Shown here: positions 17,716 to 25,730 of the stretch, one piece after another
Numbering within the stretch: position 1 is the stretch's first letter
Layout of the letters: each line of letters begins with the position of its first letter
From: Pseudoalteromonas rubra
Lineage (GTDB): Bacteria > Pseudomonadota > Gammaproteobacteria > Enterobacterales > Alteromonadaceae
Direction of reading: 5' to 3'
DNA: 39,381 nt
Assembly (NCBI RefSeq): GCF_000967655.1
Contig: NZ_JXYA01000015.1
Coordinates: 1 to 39,381 of the forward strand
The notes under the pieces: generated by a model
Database searches by the model: none
Seen by the model: the letters and a program-made list of their open reading frames with translations, nothing else
What the model was told of the DNA's origin: nothing
Position numbers and translations under genes: made by a program

Positions 17716-18633
17716 CTAGGCTTCTGCCAGCGCGCGGATATGGCATTCCACACTACGGCCAAGCGATGACAAGTCGTAACCGCCTTCAAGGTAGGAAATG
17801 ATCCCCCTGCAAGATTGCGCTTTGGCCAGGGCGATCACTTGCTCGGTAAACCAGATATAATCCTGCTCAACAAAGCTCAGGCCCCCCATATCATCCTCCA
17901 GGTGGGCATCAAATCCGGCGCTGATAAAGATCAGCTGAGGAGCAAACACCTCGAGTCTGGGCAACCACTGTTGTTCAACCAGCGCCCGAAAGTCGCGTCC
18001 GTCACTGCCCGCAGGCAACGGGGAATTTAACACTGAGTCGGTATTCTCAATCGCCGTATTCGGATAAAAAGGGTATTGAAACAAAGAGCAGAACAGCACC
18101 TGAGGGTCGTCGCGGACGATATCCTGCGTGCCATTGCCATGATGAACATCTATGTCCAGCACCGCGATACGCTCCACCCCCTGTTGTTTCGCATAAGCGA
18201 CCGCAATGGCCAGATTATTGAATACACAAAACCCCGACGAACTATGCTGGTTGGCATGATGACCGGGCGGGCGCACGGAACAAAAAGCCGCGTCCAGCTT
18301 ACCTGCAAGCACCTCATCAACGGCCAAAAGCCCGGCTCCCACAGCGCGCTCAATGGCTTTCATGGAATCCGGACACAACCAGGTATCACCGTCCAGCTCA
18401 GCCAACCCAGACTCGGGCAATGCCTCAAATACACGATTGATATGTGCCTGGTCGTGTACCCGTGCGATGTCTTCTACTGTCGCCTTAGGTGCTGTTTTAT
18501 ACTCAATGGCCACATCCAGACCAGACGCCAGGATGCGATCGGAAATCGCGTCCAGCCGCTCTGGGCACTCCGGATGATCCGCAATCATTTTATGTCTACG
18601 ACAAAGCGGGTGTGTGATCAGGGCCGTACGCAT
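17716..18633 (-). CDS. Histone deacetylase family (acetylpolyamine/acetyl-lysine deacetylase-like) protein
   Basis: This 305-residue zinc amidohydrolase belongs to the HDAC superfamily, whose bacterial members remove acetyl groups from small amines, polyamines or protein lysines. The catalytic histidine pair is in RPPGHHA (about residues 121-127). The zinc ligands are in DIDVHHGNGTQ (about 159-169) and SAGFDAH (about 247-253). The glycine-rich EGGYDLSSL loop near 289-297 follows the family pattern. Length and motif order look like the class II branch common in proteobacteria. It is the last gene of a leftward cluster, 86 bp after the serine hydrolase, with a strong hairpin in that gap. The substrate cannot be deduced. 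Confidence 0.93.
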   Translation of the reverse strand: MRTALITHPLCRRHKMIADHPECPERLDAISDRILASGLDVAIEYKTAPKATVEDIARVHDQAHINRVFEALPESGLAELDGDTWLCPDSMKAIERAVGAGLLAVDEVLAGKLDAAFCSVRPPGHHANQHSSSGFCVFNNLAIAVAYAKQQGVERIAVLDIDVHHGNGTQDIVRDDPQVLFCSLFQYPFYPNTAIENTDSVLNSPLPAGSDGRDFRALVEQQWLPRLEVFAPQLIFISAGFDAHLEDDMGGLSFVEQDYIWFTEQVIALAKAQSCRGIISYLEGGYDLSSLGRSVECHIRALAEA

Positions 18634-18669
18634 AGCAAAATCAATCCTTCGTTGAATGATAATCTGAGT

Positions 18670-18701
18670 GTATCAGAGCAACGTCAGAGCAGCTCTGATA
18701 C
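18670..18701. promoter_or_regulatory. Perfect 10-bp inverted repeat before the deacetylase gene
   Basis: GTATCAGAGC (18670-18679) and GCTCTGATAC (18692-18701) are exact reverse complements around a 12-nt spacer. It starts 37 bp upstream of the deacetylase ATG and 19 bp beyond the hydrolase stop. No T-run follows on the minus strand. It could be an operator or an RNA stem that separates the two genes. Confidence 0.45.
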
Positions 18702-18719
18702 TTTGGTGTAAGCTGAGAC

Positions 18720-20300
18720 TTAGCTTTCGGGCAGCGGCTTCGCCCGCAGTTGCAGATTATGAAAATCAAAACTGAAGTCCGTGATATCCGGGTTCACCCA
18801 GGACATGCTGGCAGCTTCAACCTGTTGCGAGGGGGACAAAGTAAACTGGATATAAGCATCGGCTTCCAGCATAGGTTGCTGCCACTGAACGACAAAGGTA
18901 TTGCCACTGTGATGCACCAGCTTCCCTTTCAGCATCGCTGTGTGGGTAAAGTCGATATGCAACTGGCCATCCAGCTCTTCGACAATCACCTCACCATACC
19001 AGGGGCTGATCAGAGTACCCGTATATACCTGATCGGCCAGCGCCGGTTGCGGGTTGTCGACTTTCACCACGCCTGCTTCGCGATAGGTCTCTGCGCGTTT
19101 GGCATAATAGCGCTCAGCGGTTTCTTTTACCCAGTCCCGCTCTGGCAGGCCCAGTGCGTCTTCAAACACTTCATTAATGATAGCGGTCAAAGCCGGGTAG
19201 ACCTGCTGATTAGACAAGACCACCACGCCAAGCTCTTTGCCCGGTATCATGGCAACCTGAGAGACCATGCCCAGGATCCCGCCGCCGTGTCCCACTTTTT
19301 TATGACCAAAATAATCTTCAATGGCCCAGCCCAGGCCATAGCCCCTGAATTGTTGCTGGTAGTTTCTTTTGCCCTCACTGCTGGGCTTGCGCATAATGTG
19401 CGGCAGCCACATCTGGGCTTGCTGTGCGCCGCTGAATAAACGTTTACCATCAGGCGTTTGCCCCTGAGACAGCTGAGTGAGTAGCCAGCGGCTCATATCA
19501 TTTGCGCTCGACGCAATCGCGCCGGCACCGCGAAAATCTTCCAGATAGTCGACGAAAAAGGGCGTCAGCTGCCCTTCCCAGTAAATACTGCCAGTCGCCC
19601 AGTTTTTATTCTGCTTAGGGATCCGGGCAAACCCGGCTTTGGATGTCTGCATACCCAGAGGCTTGAACATACGCTGCTCGACGAAAGTGCGCCAGTCCTG
19701 CCCTGTTACTCTGTGTACCACTTCGCCTGCGACCACAAACATCAGGTTGTTGTACGCATATTCGCTGCGAAAGCTGCTGTTTGTCGGTAAATGTGCAATC
19801 CCTTCGAGCAACTGATCTATGCTTTTATCCGTATCTGGCCAGATCATCAGATCGCCAGCACCTTTGCCCAGCCCACTGCGATGGCTCAGTAAATCCCGGA
19901 TGGTCATTTCACGTGTGGCGTAGGGATCGGCCAGCCGAAACTCAGGGATATGTTTAATCACTTTATCATCCCAGCTCAACTTACCTTCATCCACCAGCAT
20001 AGCCAGCGCCGTCGCCGTAAATGCCTTACTGTTAGAGGCAATACCGAACAGGGTATCTGCATCGACCTTATCCTGATGGTCAATATGGCGCACACCAAAT
20101 CCCTTGCTCAGCACCACCTGGCCACGCTCGACCACGGCCAGTGCAATGCCCGGAATATGGAATGTCTCCATGGCCTCAGCCACCGCTCGCTCGACATCTG
20201 CAACATTCACGCCAGGCACTTGCTGCTGCGCCAATGCCGGGGTACTACTCACAGACAAGAACGCGGCTGCGATCAGGCCTTTGCCAAATTGGTACTTCAT
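18720..20300 (-). CDS. Serine hydrolase, beta-lactamase class C-like (periplasmic)
   Basis: This 526-residue secreted protein belongs to the serine beta-lactamase/esterase/DD-peptidase-like superfamily (beta-lactamase family, PF00144). It has a signal peptide ending STPALA-QQQ. The catalytic S-x-x-K is in GIASNSKAFTATA (about residues 89-101), and the YxN-type motif is in SEYAYNN (about 182-188). GHGGGILG near 340-347 takes the place of the KTG box. A C-terminal beta-rich extension of about 120 residues resembles DUF3471. Natural substrates of such proteins vary (peptides, esters), so calling it a resistance enzyme would be unjustified. It lies 15 bp after the gamma-glutamylcyclotransferase-like gene, in the same operon. 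Confidence 0.9.
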   Translation of the reverse strand: MKYQFGKGLIAAAFLSVSSTPALAQQQVPGVNVADVERAVAEAMETFHIPGIALAVVERGQVVLSKGFGVRHIDHQDKVDADTLFGIASNSKAFTATALAMLVDEGKLSWDDKVIKHIPEFRLADPYATREMTIRDLLSHRSGLGKGAGDLMIWPDTDKSIDQLLEGIAHLPTNSSFRSEYAYNNLMFVVAGEVVHRVTGQDWRTFVEQRMFKPLGMQTSKAGFARIPKQNKNWATGSIYWEGQLTPFFVDYLEDFRGAGAIASSANDMSRWLLTQLSQGQTPDGKRLFSGAQQAQMWLPHIMRKPSSEGKRNYQQQFRGYGLGWAIEDYFGHKKVGHGGGILGMVSQVAMIPGKELGVVVLSNQQVYPALTAIINEVFEDALGLPERDWVKETAERYYAKRAETYREAGVVKVDNPQPALADQVYTGTLISPWYGEVIVEELDGQLHIDFTHTAMLKGKLVHHSGNTFVVQWQQPMLEADAYIQFTLSPSQQVEAASMSWVNPDITDFSFDFHNLQLRAKPLPES

Positions 20301-20315
20301 GTGTAATGCTCTTCC

Positions 20316-20816
20316 TTATTGATAAATAGACAGCTCCCGCCGGGTTCTGAGGTAATCCAGGTCCAGGATACACGGCTGCTGTGCAAGCAGCTGCTGATAC
20401 GCTGCGGGAAATTGATGATGTTGAACGCCCCGCAGCACGTGCTCCAGATACCAGGAAAACGGCAGCAGGTCGTTATGAAGTTGTTGTGTGATATAGCAGT
20501 GCGCCACAGTTAAGGTGCCGCAGGCACGCACTACCTCGACGCGCTGGCGCTGATAACCTTCGCCTTCAATCTTATCCAGCTGCGCCATTTCTTGCTCAGT
20601 TAACGCATAGAGCACACCATGTACCTGCGCGTCTGCCCGGCTATCAGGTTCAATAGAACATTTGGCCGAGCCATCCTGGCCGAGGTGGCGAAAACCCAGT
20701 GTGTAGCCAGGTAAATGAGCCGTGCCCAGCAATTGAGCGTGTGGCAAACGCGCCTTCAGGCGCGCTGGGGTTAAATTTGAACCAAAGGCAAAATTCAGTA
20801 ATGCTCTTGATGCCAT
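20316..20816 (-). CDS. Gamma-glutamylcyclotransferase-family protein
   Basis: This 166-residue cytoplasmic protein has the GGCT/AIG2 fold signature. The FAFGSNL motif near the N-terminus corresponds to the YGSNL substrate loop. HGVLYALTEQEMAQLDKIEGEGYQR contains the glutamate that acts as general base in the family. Such enzymes release 5-oxoproline from gamma-glutamyl compounds. I chose the ATG at 20816 because TTGGGAGAA just upstream is a good ribosome-binding site; the in-frame TTG at 20828 would place that site inside the gene. It lies 14 bp after the LysE-type exporter gene. Confidence 0.88.
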   Translation of the reverse strand: MASRALLNFAFGSNLTPARLKARLPHAQLLGTAHLPGYTLGFRHLGQDGSAKCSIEPDSRADAQVHGVLYALTEQEMAQLDKIEGEGYQRQRVEVVRACGTLTVAHCYITQQLHNDLLPFSWYLEHVLRGVQHHQFPAAYQQLLAQQPCILDLDYLRTRRELSIYQ

Positions 20817-20830
20817 GTCTTCTCCCAACG

Positions 20831-21457
20831 TTACAAAACCAACCTGAGCGCCAGCAGAAGCAAAATCACGCCGATCCCGCGATCAAACCAATGTCCGGCA
20901 CGCTGAAAAAAGCGCCGAACCGCCGCTTTGCTCAGCACCAGTGACAGGGATGAAAACCATATCCAGGTGGCCAGCGCCATATACAATCCGTAGAAAAGTT
21001 GTACGGACTGCGGCGTGCCGGGATCAATTACCAAAGTAAACAGCGAGAGGAAAAACAAGGTGGCTTTTGGGTTCAAAGCATTGACCAAAAAGCCACGGCG
21101 CAGCGCTTTCATTCCACTCTCCTGAGTGAGCGGCTCTGCTTCTGCGGACTGTGGCGCGGTCGGTGCTGCGCTTGCGCGCAGTGCCTGGATCCCCATATAG
21201 GCCAGATAAGCCCCCGCCAGATATTTAAAGGCATTAAACAGCTCTGGTGATTGCGATAACACCAATGCGACGCCGAGCAGGCAATAGGTTACATGCACCA
21301 AAATCCCCAACCCGACCCCGGCGCTTGTCATCAGCGCGTTGCGCCGGCCGTGGCTAATACTTTGCTTGAGGACGATGGCAAAGTCGGGCCCGGGACTCGC
21401 GACGGCAAAAAAGTGTGCCAGCGCTATCAAAATAAACTCATCCAGGTAAGGCGACAC
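20831..21457 (-). CDS. LysE/RhtB family amino-acid exporter
   Basis: This 208-residue inner-membrane protein has about six hydrophobic segments. It carries the family hallmark ALAHFFAVASPGPDFAIVLKQSISHGRRNALMTSAGVG at its N-terminus, and GFLVNALNPKATLFFLSLF in the middle. LysE/RhtB proteins export amino acids or derivatives such as homoserine and threonine. The start is a GTG at 21457 with GAGGAG seven bases upstream. A longer reading of the frame to 21685 adds an unlikely basic N-terminus. The start overlaps the end of the upstream gene by 20 bp, so translation is probably coupled. Confidence 0.92.
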   Translation of the reverse strand: MSPYLDEFILIALAHFFAVASPGPDFAIVLKQSISHGRRNALMTSAGVGLGILVHVTYCLLGVALVLSQSPELFNAFKYLAGAYLAYMGIQALRASAAPTAPQSAEAEPLTQESGMKALRRGFLVNALNPKATLFFLSLFTLVIDPGTPQSVQLFYGLYMALATWIWFSSLSLVLSKAAVRRFFQRAGHWFDRGIGVILLLLALRLVL

Positions 21458-22235
21458 GGCTGCGCTCCTCGAGTGCCAGTAAAACCGGGTCCGGGGACGA
21501 TTTGATGATCCCCCGCAATTGCTTTTGGGCCTTCTTATACAAGCTTTTAAGGTGTGGTTTAAGGTGTTTTGCACCTTGGTATTGGGGCTTAAAATAGCAC
21601 ACCAGGGCATGTACAAACACCGTTTCAGCCTCACTGAGCGCGGCTTGCCGGTTAGCGTAGGCGTTATAACAGGAGCCGCACCCACCTCTGAAGTGATAGG
21701 CGCTGTTGCTTAACATCACTCCAAAGCCCATGAACACGGCCAGCACATCGGCTGCAACAGGCAAGTGTTCCTGACCTCCTGGCGGTAACTTACCTACCTG
21801 ATGTATTAATATCATAGCCAGGGAGCCCGCTAAACTTGCAACCATATCCTGTGGCTGATTAATCTGGTTGGGGTTATACGACAACGCAATCGGCAATGCT
21901 GGCTGCTGTAGCACGGAAACATGTTCACCGCGTAGCCCCCCACTTAACGTAAAACTGGGGAAATTCTGCTGCATCGGCATTTGTTGAGGTGGCAGCAGTG
22001 CAATTGGCCAATGCTGCAACCCGGCATAATCACGCACCCGAGCAAAAACGGTGTGTGCCATCTGTTCTACGCTGCTAACCTGATCCGGGAAATCTTGCAC
22101 GGTAGGCTCAACAATGCGTGTGTGTTTAAGAAAGAAATCCACATCAAAGTGCTCCACCGCCCAGCCAAACAATGCGATTAACTGCTGAGCCTGAGCCTCA
22201 TCCAGTAGCGGTTTAGATTTAAATATCGCCAGCAT
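21438..22235 (-). CDS. Uncharacterised protein, degenerate metallopeptidase-like
   Basis: This 265-residue protein is without signal peptide. The segment MILIHQVGKLPPGGQEHLPVAADVLAVFMGFGVMLSNSAY (about residues 142-181) looks like a family I remember in which AHELGH is followed some 20 residues later by E-x-x-TDLL-x-VFLG-x-G. Here the HExxH zinc motif is replaced by IHQVG, so the protein may have lost peptidase activity. A following RGGCGSCYNAYANRQAALSEAETVFVHAL stretch has two close cysteines. No function can be assigned. It is the first of a leftward gene run; its end overlaps the exporter gene. The ATG at 22235 has AGGA upstream. Confidence 0.6.
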   Translation of the reverse strand: MLAIFKSKPLLDEAQAQQLIALFGWAVEHFDVDFFLKHTRIVEPTVQDFPDQVSSVEQMAHTVFARVRDYAGLQHWPIALLPPQQMPMQQNFPSFTLSGGLRGEHVSVLQQPALPIALSYNPNQINQPQDMVASLAGSLAMILIHQVGKLPPGGQEHLPVAADVLAVFMGFGVMLSNSAYHFRGGCGSCYNAYANRQAALSEAETVFVHALVCYFKPQYQGAKHLKPHLKSLYKKAQKQLRGIIKSSPDPVLLALEERSRVALPG

Positions 22236-22286
22236 ACTATCCTGTTATCCGTATAACTGCCTGCCATACTCAAGGCGCCTGTCAGG

Positions 22287-22310
22287 AATGCCTGAATGCC
22301 TGATTGCCTG
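22287..22310. repeat. Three tandem octamers between divergent genes
   Basis: AATGCCTG, AATGCCTG and ATTGCCTG follow one another without gaps, between the starts of the leftward gene (22235) and the rightward gene (22383). They could be a regulator binding array or simple slippage. Confidence 0.6.
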
Positions 22311-22338
22311 ACTAATCACTTGGCAGTGCAAGAAAAGA

Positions 22339-22368
22339 TTCATATCATATTGCCATCTTAGCGATAAT
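22339..22368 (+). promoter_or_regulatory. Candidate promoter of the CHMI-like gene
   Basis: TTCATA (22339-22344, 4/6) and GATAAT (22363-22368, 5/6) are 18 bp apart. The start site would be about 7-8 bases before the ATG, leaving almost no leader. Confidence 0.4.
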
Positions 22369-22382
22369 TATCATGTGATACC

Positions 22383-22715
22383 ATGCCTCATCTCATCATT
22401 GAACATTCAGAGAACCTGAATATACCGATTGCTCAACTGATTCAGGCTGTCCATCAGGGCGCAGAGCGCACCCAGCTGTTTGACCCAGCAACTATCAAAA
22501 CCCGGGCCATTGCCTACGCCAATTATCAGTTGGGAGGGCCACATCAGGGCTTTATTCATGTACAGGCGCATATCATTGCAGGCCGCAGCCTGGCACAGAA
22601 GCAACTACTGAGCGACACCCTGTTGAATGCGCTGCACAGTGTGTGCGGTGACGAACCGCTAAATCTCAGTGTACATCCCTATGATCTGGAACCCGAGATC
22701 TACCGCAAGAACTAG
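22383..22715 (+). CDS. 5-carboxymethyl-2-hydroxymuconate isomerase-like protein (CHMI, tautomerase superfamily)
   Basis: This 110-residue protein belongs to the CHMI branch of the tautomerase superfamily. The start MPHLIIEHSENL places proline directly after the initiator methionine, where it serves as the catalytic base after Met removal. This fixes the start at 22383. HVQAHIIAGRSLAQKQLLSD matches the conserved RS(L)-x-x-K/R region. E. coli HpaF, the homoprotocatechuate pathway isomerase, is about 126 residues. No other homoprotocatechuate genes are nearby, so the physiological substrate is unknown. There is no visible ribosome-binding site. It lies 82 bp before rsuA. Confidence 0.85.
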   Translation: MPHLIIEHSENLNIPIAQLIQAVHQGAERTQLFDPATIKTRAIAYANYQLGGPHQGFIHVQAHIIAGRSLAQKQLLSDTLLNALHSVCGDEPLNLSVHPYDLEPEIYRKN

Positions 22716-22734
22716 CATATAATGTCGCGTTTCT

Positions 22735-22750
22735 GAGCTGATCTCAGCTC
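22735..22750 (+). terminator. Small hairpin between the CHMI-like gene and rsuA
   Basis: GAGCTG and CAGCTC (22735-22740, 22745-22750) form a 6-bp stem with a 4-nt loop. No T-run follows. A possible rsuA -10 (TATAAT, 22718-22723) lies just upstream, so this may be leader structure rather than an end. Confidence 0.3.
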
Positions 22751-22797
22751 TCCCGCAGCAACCGGCGGGTCGCATCCAAATTAACAGAGTAACTACT

Positions 22798-23508
22798 ATG
22801 AAATTCCCCTGCCGTTTAGATAAGTTTGTCAGCCACACCAGTGAGCTGCCACGCAGTAAAGTCAAAATTGGGATCAAAAAAGGTCTGGCCGTTGTCAACG
22901 GCGAACAAGTCAGCAAAGCCGACCATACGATCCAACAAAGTGATACAGTCGAATGGGAGGGAGTACAGCTGGTTTACCTGGGTAAACGTTACTATATGCT
23001 GAACAAACCGACCGGTTACGTGTGTGCCAATCAGGACGACCTGCACCCCACCGTTTTCGAGCTTTTAGACGAGCCCAACTTAAAAGATTTTCATGTTGCA
23101 GGGCGACTAGACTTAGATACCACCGGGCTGGTTTTGATTACCAATGACGGCGACTGGTCTCATCAAATTACCTCGCCGAAGAAACAAAAGTACAAAACTT
23201 ATCTGGTTGAAACACAAGAAGCGCTCAGCGAAGAAGCCCTTGAGCAGCTGCGCCAGGGGGTGGCCCTGCACAACGAAAAAAACCTCACTCAGCCCGCCAT
23301 AGCGGAGCAGCTGGATAAGTATGCACTGCGGTTATCCATTTGTGAGGGTAAGTATCATCAGGTAAAACGCATGCTGGCCGCGGTGGGTAATAAGGTTGTG
23401 GAGCTACACCGTGAGAACGTCGCAGGCATCGAACTGGATAGCCAACTGGCTGCCGGAGAGTACCGTTTACTCACTGAGGACGAAGTTAACATAATTAATG
23501 CAAGGTAA
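22798..23508 (+). CDS. rsuA: 16S rRNA pseudouridine(516) synthase RsuA
   Basis: RsuA isomerises U516 of 16S rRNA to pseudouridine. The 236-residue protein (E. coli 231) has an N-terminal S4-like domain beginning CRLDKFVS. Then come the RsuA-specific YYMLNKPTGYVCANQDDLHPTVF and the catalytic GRLDLDTTGLVLITNDG, with Asp105 as the active residue. YHQVKRMLAAVGNKVVELHRE and the final GEYRLLTEDEV match E. coli RsuA closely, which favours RsuA over RluE or RluF. Start is the ATG at 22798. Confidence 0.95.
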   Translation: MKFPCRLDKFVSHTSELPRSKVKIGIKKGLAVVNGEQVSKADHTIQQSDTVEWEGVQLVYLGKRYYMLNKPTGYVCANQDDLHPTVFELLDEPNLKDFHVAGRLDLDTTGLVLITNDGDWSHQITSPKKQKYKTYLVETQEALSEEALEQLRQGVALHNEKNLTQPAIAEQLDKYALRLSICEGKYHQVKRMLAAVGNKVVELHRENVAGIELDSQLAAGEYRLLTEDEVNIINAR

Positions 23509-23634
23509 AACGCTGTCACCCCCTATAGTGAGGAAAAATCATCTAAAATTCCGGGCTTAGTGATGCTTTTCAGCTTTTCACAATAAGGTTTTCGTGTTAA
23601 ATCATTAAGTCAGGTTCTGCTACAGGGGCATCAC

Positions 23635-25266
23635 GTGTTTTCATCATTCACTTTAAGAACAAAAATCATTCTATTTGCAGCCTCCATTTTTATCGCGCTC
23701 ATCCTGGTTGCGATCGTTGGGCTGCAATCTCTCAGACACGCGAGCGAAACTGATAATATTGCGCGCATCAATCAGCTGATGAAAAGCACCGCCAATATCG
23801 TGTTGCAGTTTGAAGGGTTCGTGCGCAGCGGTGACCTGACTGAGGCACAAGCGAAAACCCTGGCCTCGCAAATCCTCAGGGAAAATAAATATCACGACTC
23901 CGAATATGTGTATGTGGTCGACAGCAAGCTTAACTTTATTGCCGCTCCCCATGACCCCCACCTTCACAATACGAGTTTTAACGACTTCAAAGATGCCAGT
24001 GGCAACAGCATTGGTCGCATGGTAGAGCGCCTGGTCGGCTCACAGACGAACCGCATTATTACCTACAACTGGACATCAGAGCGTAACGGCAGCGTAGCCG
24101 CCATGACGTCGGTAGTGCAAAAAACCCCTTTGTTCGGCTGGTATGTCGGCACCGGGATCAGTTATCAGGAGGTCGACGAACGCTATTGGGATACGGCAAT
24201 CTGGTTGGCATCTTTATCTTTACTCATTGCCGTTGCACTGACCTTCGCATTAACTCGCTTTGGACTGTCGCTGTCTAATAAACTGGGCGCAGAGCTGGAT
24301 GACGTGTTGCTGATTGTTCAGGATGTATCCCGTGGTAACCTGACATCAAAGATCCACAGTGATAACGCAAAACCAGACAGTATTCTGGCGGGAATGGAAT
24401 ACATGCAGCAGGGTCTCAAAGGCGTGGTTGGCGGGCTCAAGTCGGTCAGTGATTCATTGAACGAGCAAAGCCACAATGGCGAAGCACGCTCGAATGAACT
24501 GGAATCACTCACCCGGAGCCTGAGCGAAGAAACTCAGATGGTCGCCTCGGCCATTACCGAGCTCACGGCCTCCGCTCAGACTGTCGTAGAGCATGCCGAG
24601 CAGGCTGCTGAGTCTGTACAACAAGCCGAGTCCCAGGGACAAAGCGCCGATAAGCTGACGACCAAGGCATCAGAAGCGATTGCCTTGTTGGAACAGCAAA
24701 TTGACAGTGCCGGCAATAATATCCAGGTGCTGGATGAAGAAGTAAAAAACATTGCCAATGTACTGAGTGTGATCCAAAGCATTGCTGAGCAGACCAATCT
24801 GCTGGCGCTGAATGCCGCGATTGAGGCTGCCCGAGCGGGTGAACAAGGGCGCGGCTTCGCCGTTGTGGCCGATGAAGTCAGGCAGCTGGCACAACGCACA
24901 CAAACCAGCACGGAAGAAATTCACACTATGATTGGTAATCTGCAATCCGCAACGCAAGAAGCCAAGGCGTCGGTCACACTGAGCATCGCCACCAGTGAAA
25001 AAACCGTGACTATGTCGAGTGAGGCCAGCGGTGCACTGAAACGGGTCGCTGAGTCGCTCAGTGCCATATCGCAAATGAGCGACCAGATTGCGCAGGCAGC
25101 CAAAGAGCAGCTGGCAGCCGGAGAAGACACCGCTCAGCGCGTTGTGACCATCTCAGATACCGCCAGCCAGACTGCACAGGTCTCGCACCATGCCCATCAG
25201 GCAACCGACAGCATTACGGCATTGACCCACCAACTGGAAAAAGAAATGGCAAAATTTAAAGTTTAG
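23635..25266 (+). CDS. Methyl-accepting chemotaxis protein with periplasmic Cache domain
   Basis: This 543-residue chemoreceptor has one transmembrane helix near residues 11-30, a periplasmic single-Cache-type domain (about 35-185; [18 protein letters not shown] and [18 protein letters not shown] are typical), and a second helix near 189-208. A HAMP-like linker follows, then a long coiled-coil signalling domain. The highly conserved hairpin tip [20 protein letters not shown] and [18 protein letters not shown] that contacts CheA and CheW is intact near residues 383-420. The start is a GTG at 23635 with AGGGG upstream. The ligand is unknown; Cache domains of this type often bind small organic acids. 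Confidence 0.95.
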   Translation: MFSSFTLRTKIILFAASIFIALILVAIVGLQSLRHASETDNIARINQLMKSTANIVLQFEGFVRSGDLTEAQAKTLASQILRENKYHDSEYVYVVDSKLNFIAAPHDPHLHNTSFNDFKDASGNSIGRMVERLVGSQTNRIITYNWTSERNGSVAAMTSVVQKTPLFGWYVGTGISYQEVDERYWDTAIWLASLSLLIAVALTFALTRFGLSLSNKLGAELDDVLLIVQDVSRGNLTSKIHSDNAKPDSILAGMEYMQQGLKGVVGGLKSVSDSLNEQSHNGEARSNELESLTRSLSEETQMVASAITELTASAQTVVEHAEQAAESVQQAESQGQSADKLTTKASEAIALLEQQIDSAGNNIQVLDEEVKNIANVLSVIQSIAEQTNLLALNAAIEAARAGEQGRGFAVVADEVRQLAQRTQTSTEEIHTMIGNLQSATQEAKASVTLSIATSEKTVTMSSEASGALKRVAESLSAISQMSDQIAQAAKEQLAAGEDTAQRVVTISDTASQTAQVSHHAHQATDSITALTHQLEKEMAKFKV

Positions 25267-25607
25267 TTTTTTGGTTAATATTAAGATTTTCAAGTAAAAA
25301 AAGTGAAACCAACAAATAAATTAACATTAAATTAAAGTTATATGAAAAATTTCATTTCACTTTTCTGGTCTTGGTGGTAAATTTATTAACCAGAGCTTAA
25401 TAGACTTATGTTGTGTTATATGAAAATTATCATATATGATAGGTCTGAAAGCACACCTGATTCATCAGAACTGCGTCGCCGTAATTGCACGTAATTCGAT
25501 GATGAACGAGCAAAGGCGGAAGCTGTGCCTATACTCTAAGAAGCTGACTAGCCAGTTTATGTAGTCGTTTTGGTTAGGCCAACAACAATGACATAAGGAA
25601 TATCAAT
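25267..25607 (+). other. AT-rich non-coding leader with inverted repeats
   Basis: This 341-bp region between the chemoreceptor and the small peptide gene holds no gene I can support. It contains ATGAAA/TTTCAT (25342-25355) and the long-range pairs AAAAGTGAAA/TTTCACTTTT (25299-25308, 25355-25364). A 7-6-7 inverted repeat TATATGA/TCATATA (25417-25436) sits between a weak -35 TTGTGT (25411-25416) and a -10 TATGAT (25435-25440). If that promoter is real, the transcript has a leader of about 160 nt. Confidence 0.4.
25411..25440 (+). promoter_or_regulatory. Candidate promoter/operator of the small peptide operon
   Basis: TTGTGT, an 18-bp spacer and TATGAT (5/6). The inverted repeat TATATGA-N6-TCATATA occupies the spacer, as expected for repressor control. 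Weak -35; tentative. Confidence 0.3.
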
Positions 25608-25730
25608 ATGAAAACTCTTTCATTTACTGATTGCCAAAAAGTCGCTGCCGGTTCCAGTGTGTTACACCCTGTTCGGCCCAATGCCCAGCAAACTCCCCAA
25701 AAAAATGAGATAAAACGTACTTCGACATGA
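25608..25730 (+). CDS. Small peptide (40 aa) with double-glycine-like leader
   Basis: The ATG at 25608 has a good AAGGAA ribosome-binding site. The product begins MKTLSFTDCQKVAAG and continues SSVLHPVRPNAQQTPQKNEI and KRTST. Its first 15 residues align in length and pattern with double-glycine bacteriocin leaders such as that of microcin V (MRTLTLNELDSVSGG): L at -12, S at -11, an acid at -8, V at -4. The usual G at -2 is A here, with G at -1. The remaining 25 residues are hydrophilic and basic (net about +3), unlike a typical pore-former. The stop overlaps the next start as ATGA, so translation is coupled to the membrane protein. No leader peptidase or exporter lies in the window. Function is unproven. 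Confidence 0.6.
   Translation: MKTLSFTDCQKVAAGSSVLHPVRPNAQQTPQKNEIKRTST

Noticed and set aside
18076..18711. Rightward 211-codon frame over the deacetylase gene
   Set aside because: It is antisense to a gene with all catalytic motifs intact and shows no domain of its own.
18750..19439. Rightward 229-codon frame over the serine hydrolase gene
   Set aside because: Antisense shadow of a well-supported enzyme.
18720..20300. Beta-lactam resistance gene
   Set aside because: The superfamily includes many esterases and peptidases; the sequence gives no reason to call resistance.
21458..21685. Longer LysE-family protein starting at 21685
   Set aside because: The extra 76 residues are inside the upstream gene and not seen in the family. 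The GTG at 21457 has a strong ribosome-binding site.
22363..22372. Fur box (GATAATTATC)
   Set aside because: Only ten bases fit; a full 19-bp Fur site is not present and the gene has no iron link. The sequence is better read as a -10 region.
23509..23634. Sigma28-type flagellar promoter before the chemoreceptor
   Set aside because: TAAAATTC is near the -35 consensus, but no GCCGATAA-like -10 is found at the right distance.
25273..25391. Large nested hairpin or miniature transposon (GGTTAAT...ATTAACC with an inner AAAAGTGAAA...TTTCACTTTT)
   Set aside because: The arms are short and far apart in very AT-rich DNA, no target-site duplication is visible, and such pairs are expected by chance.
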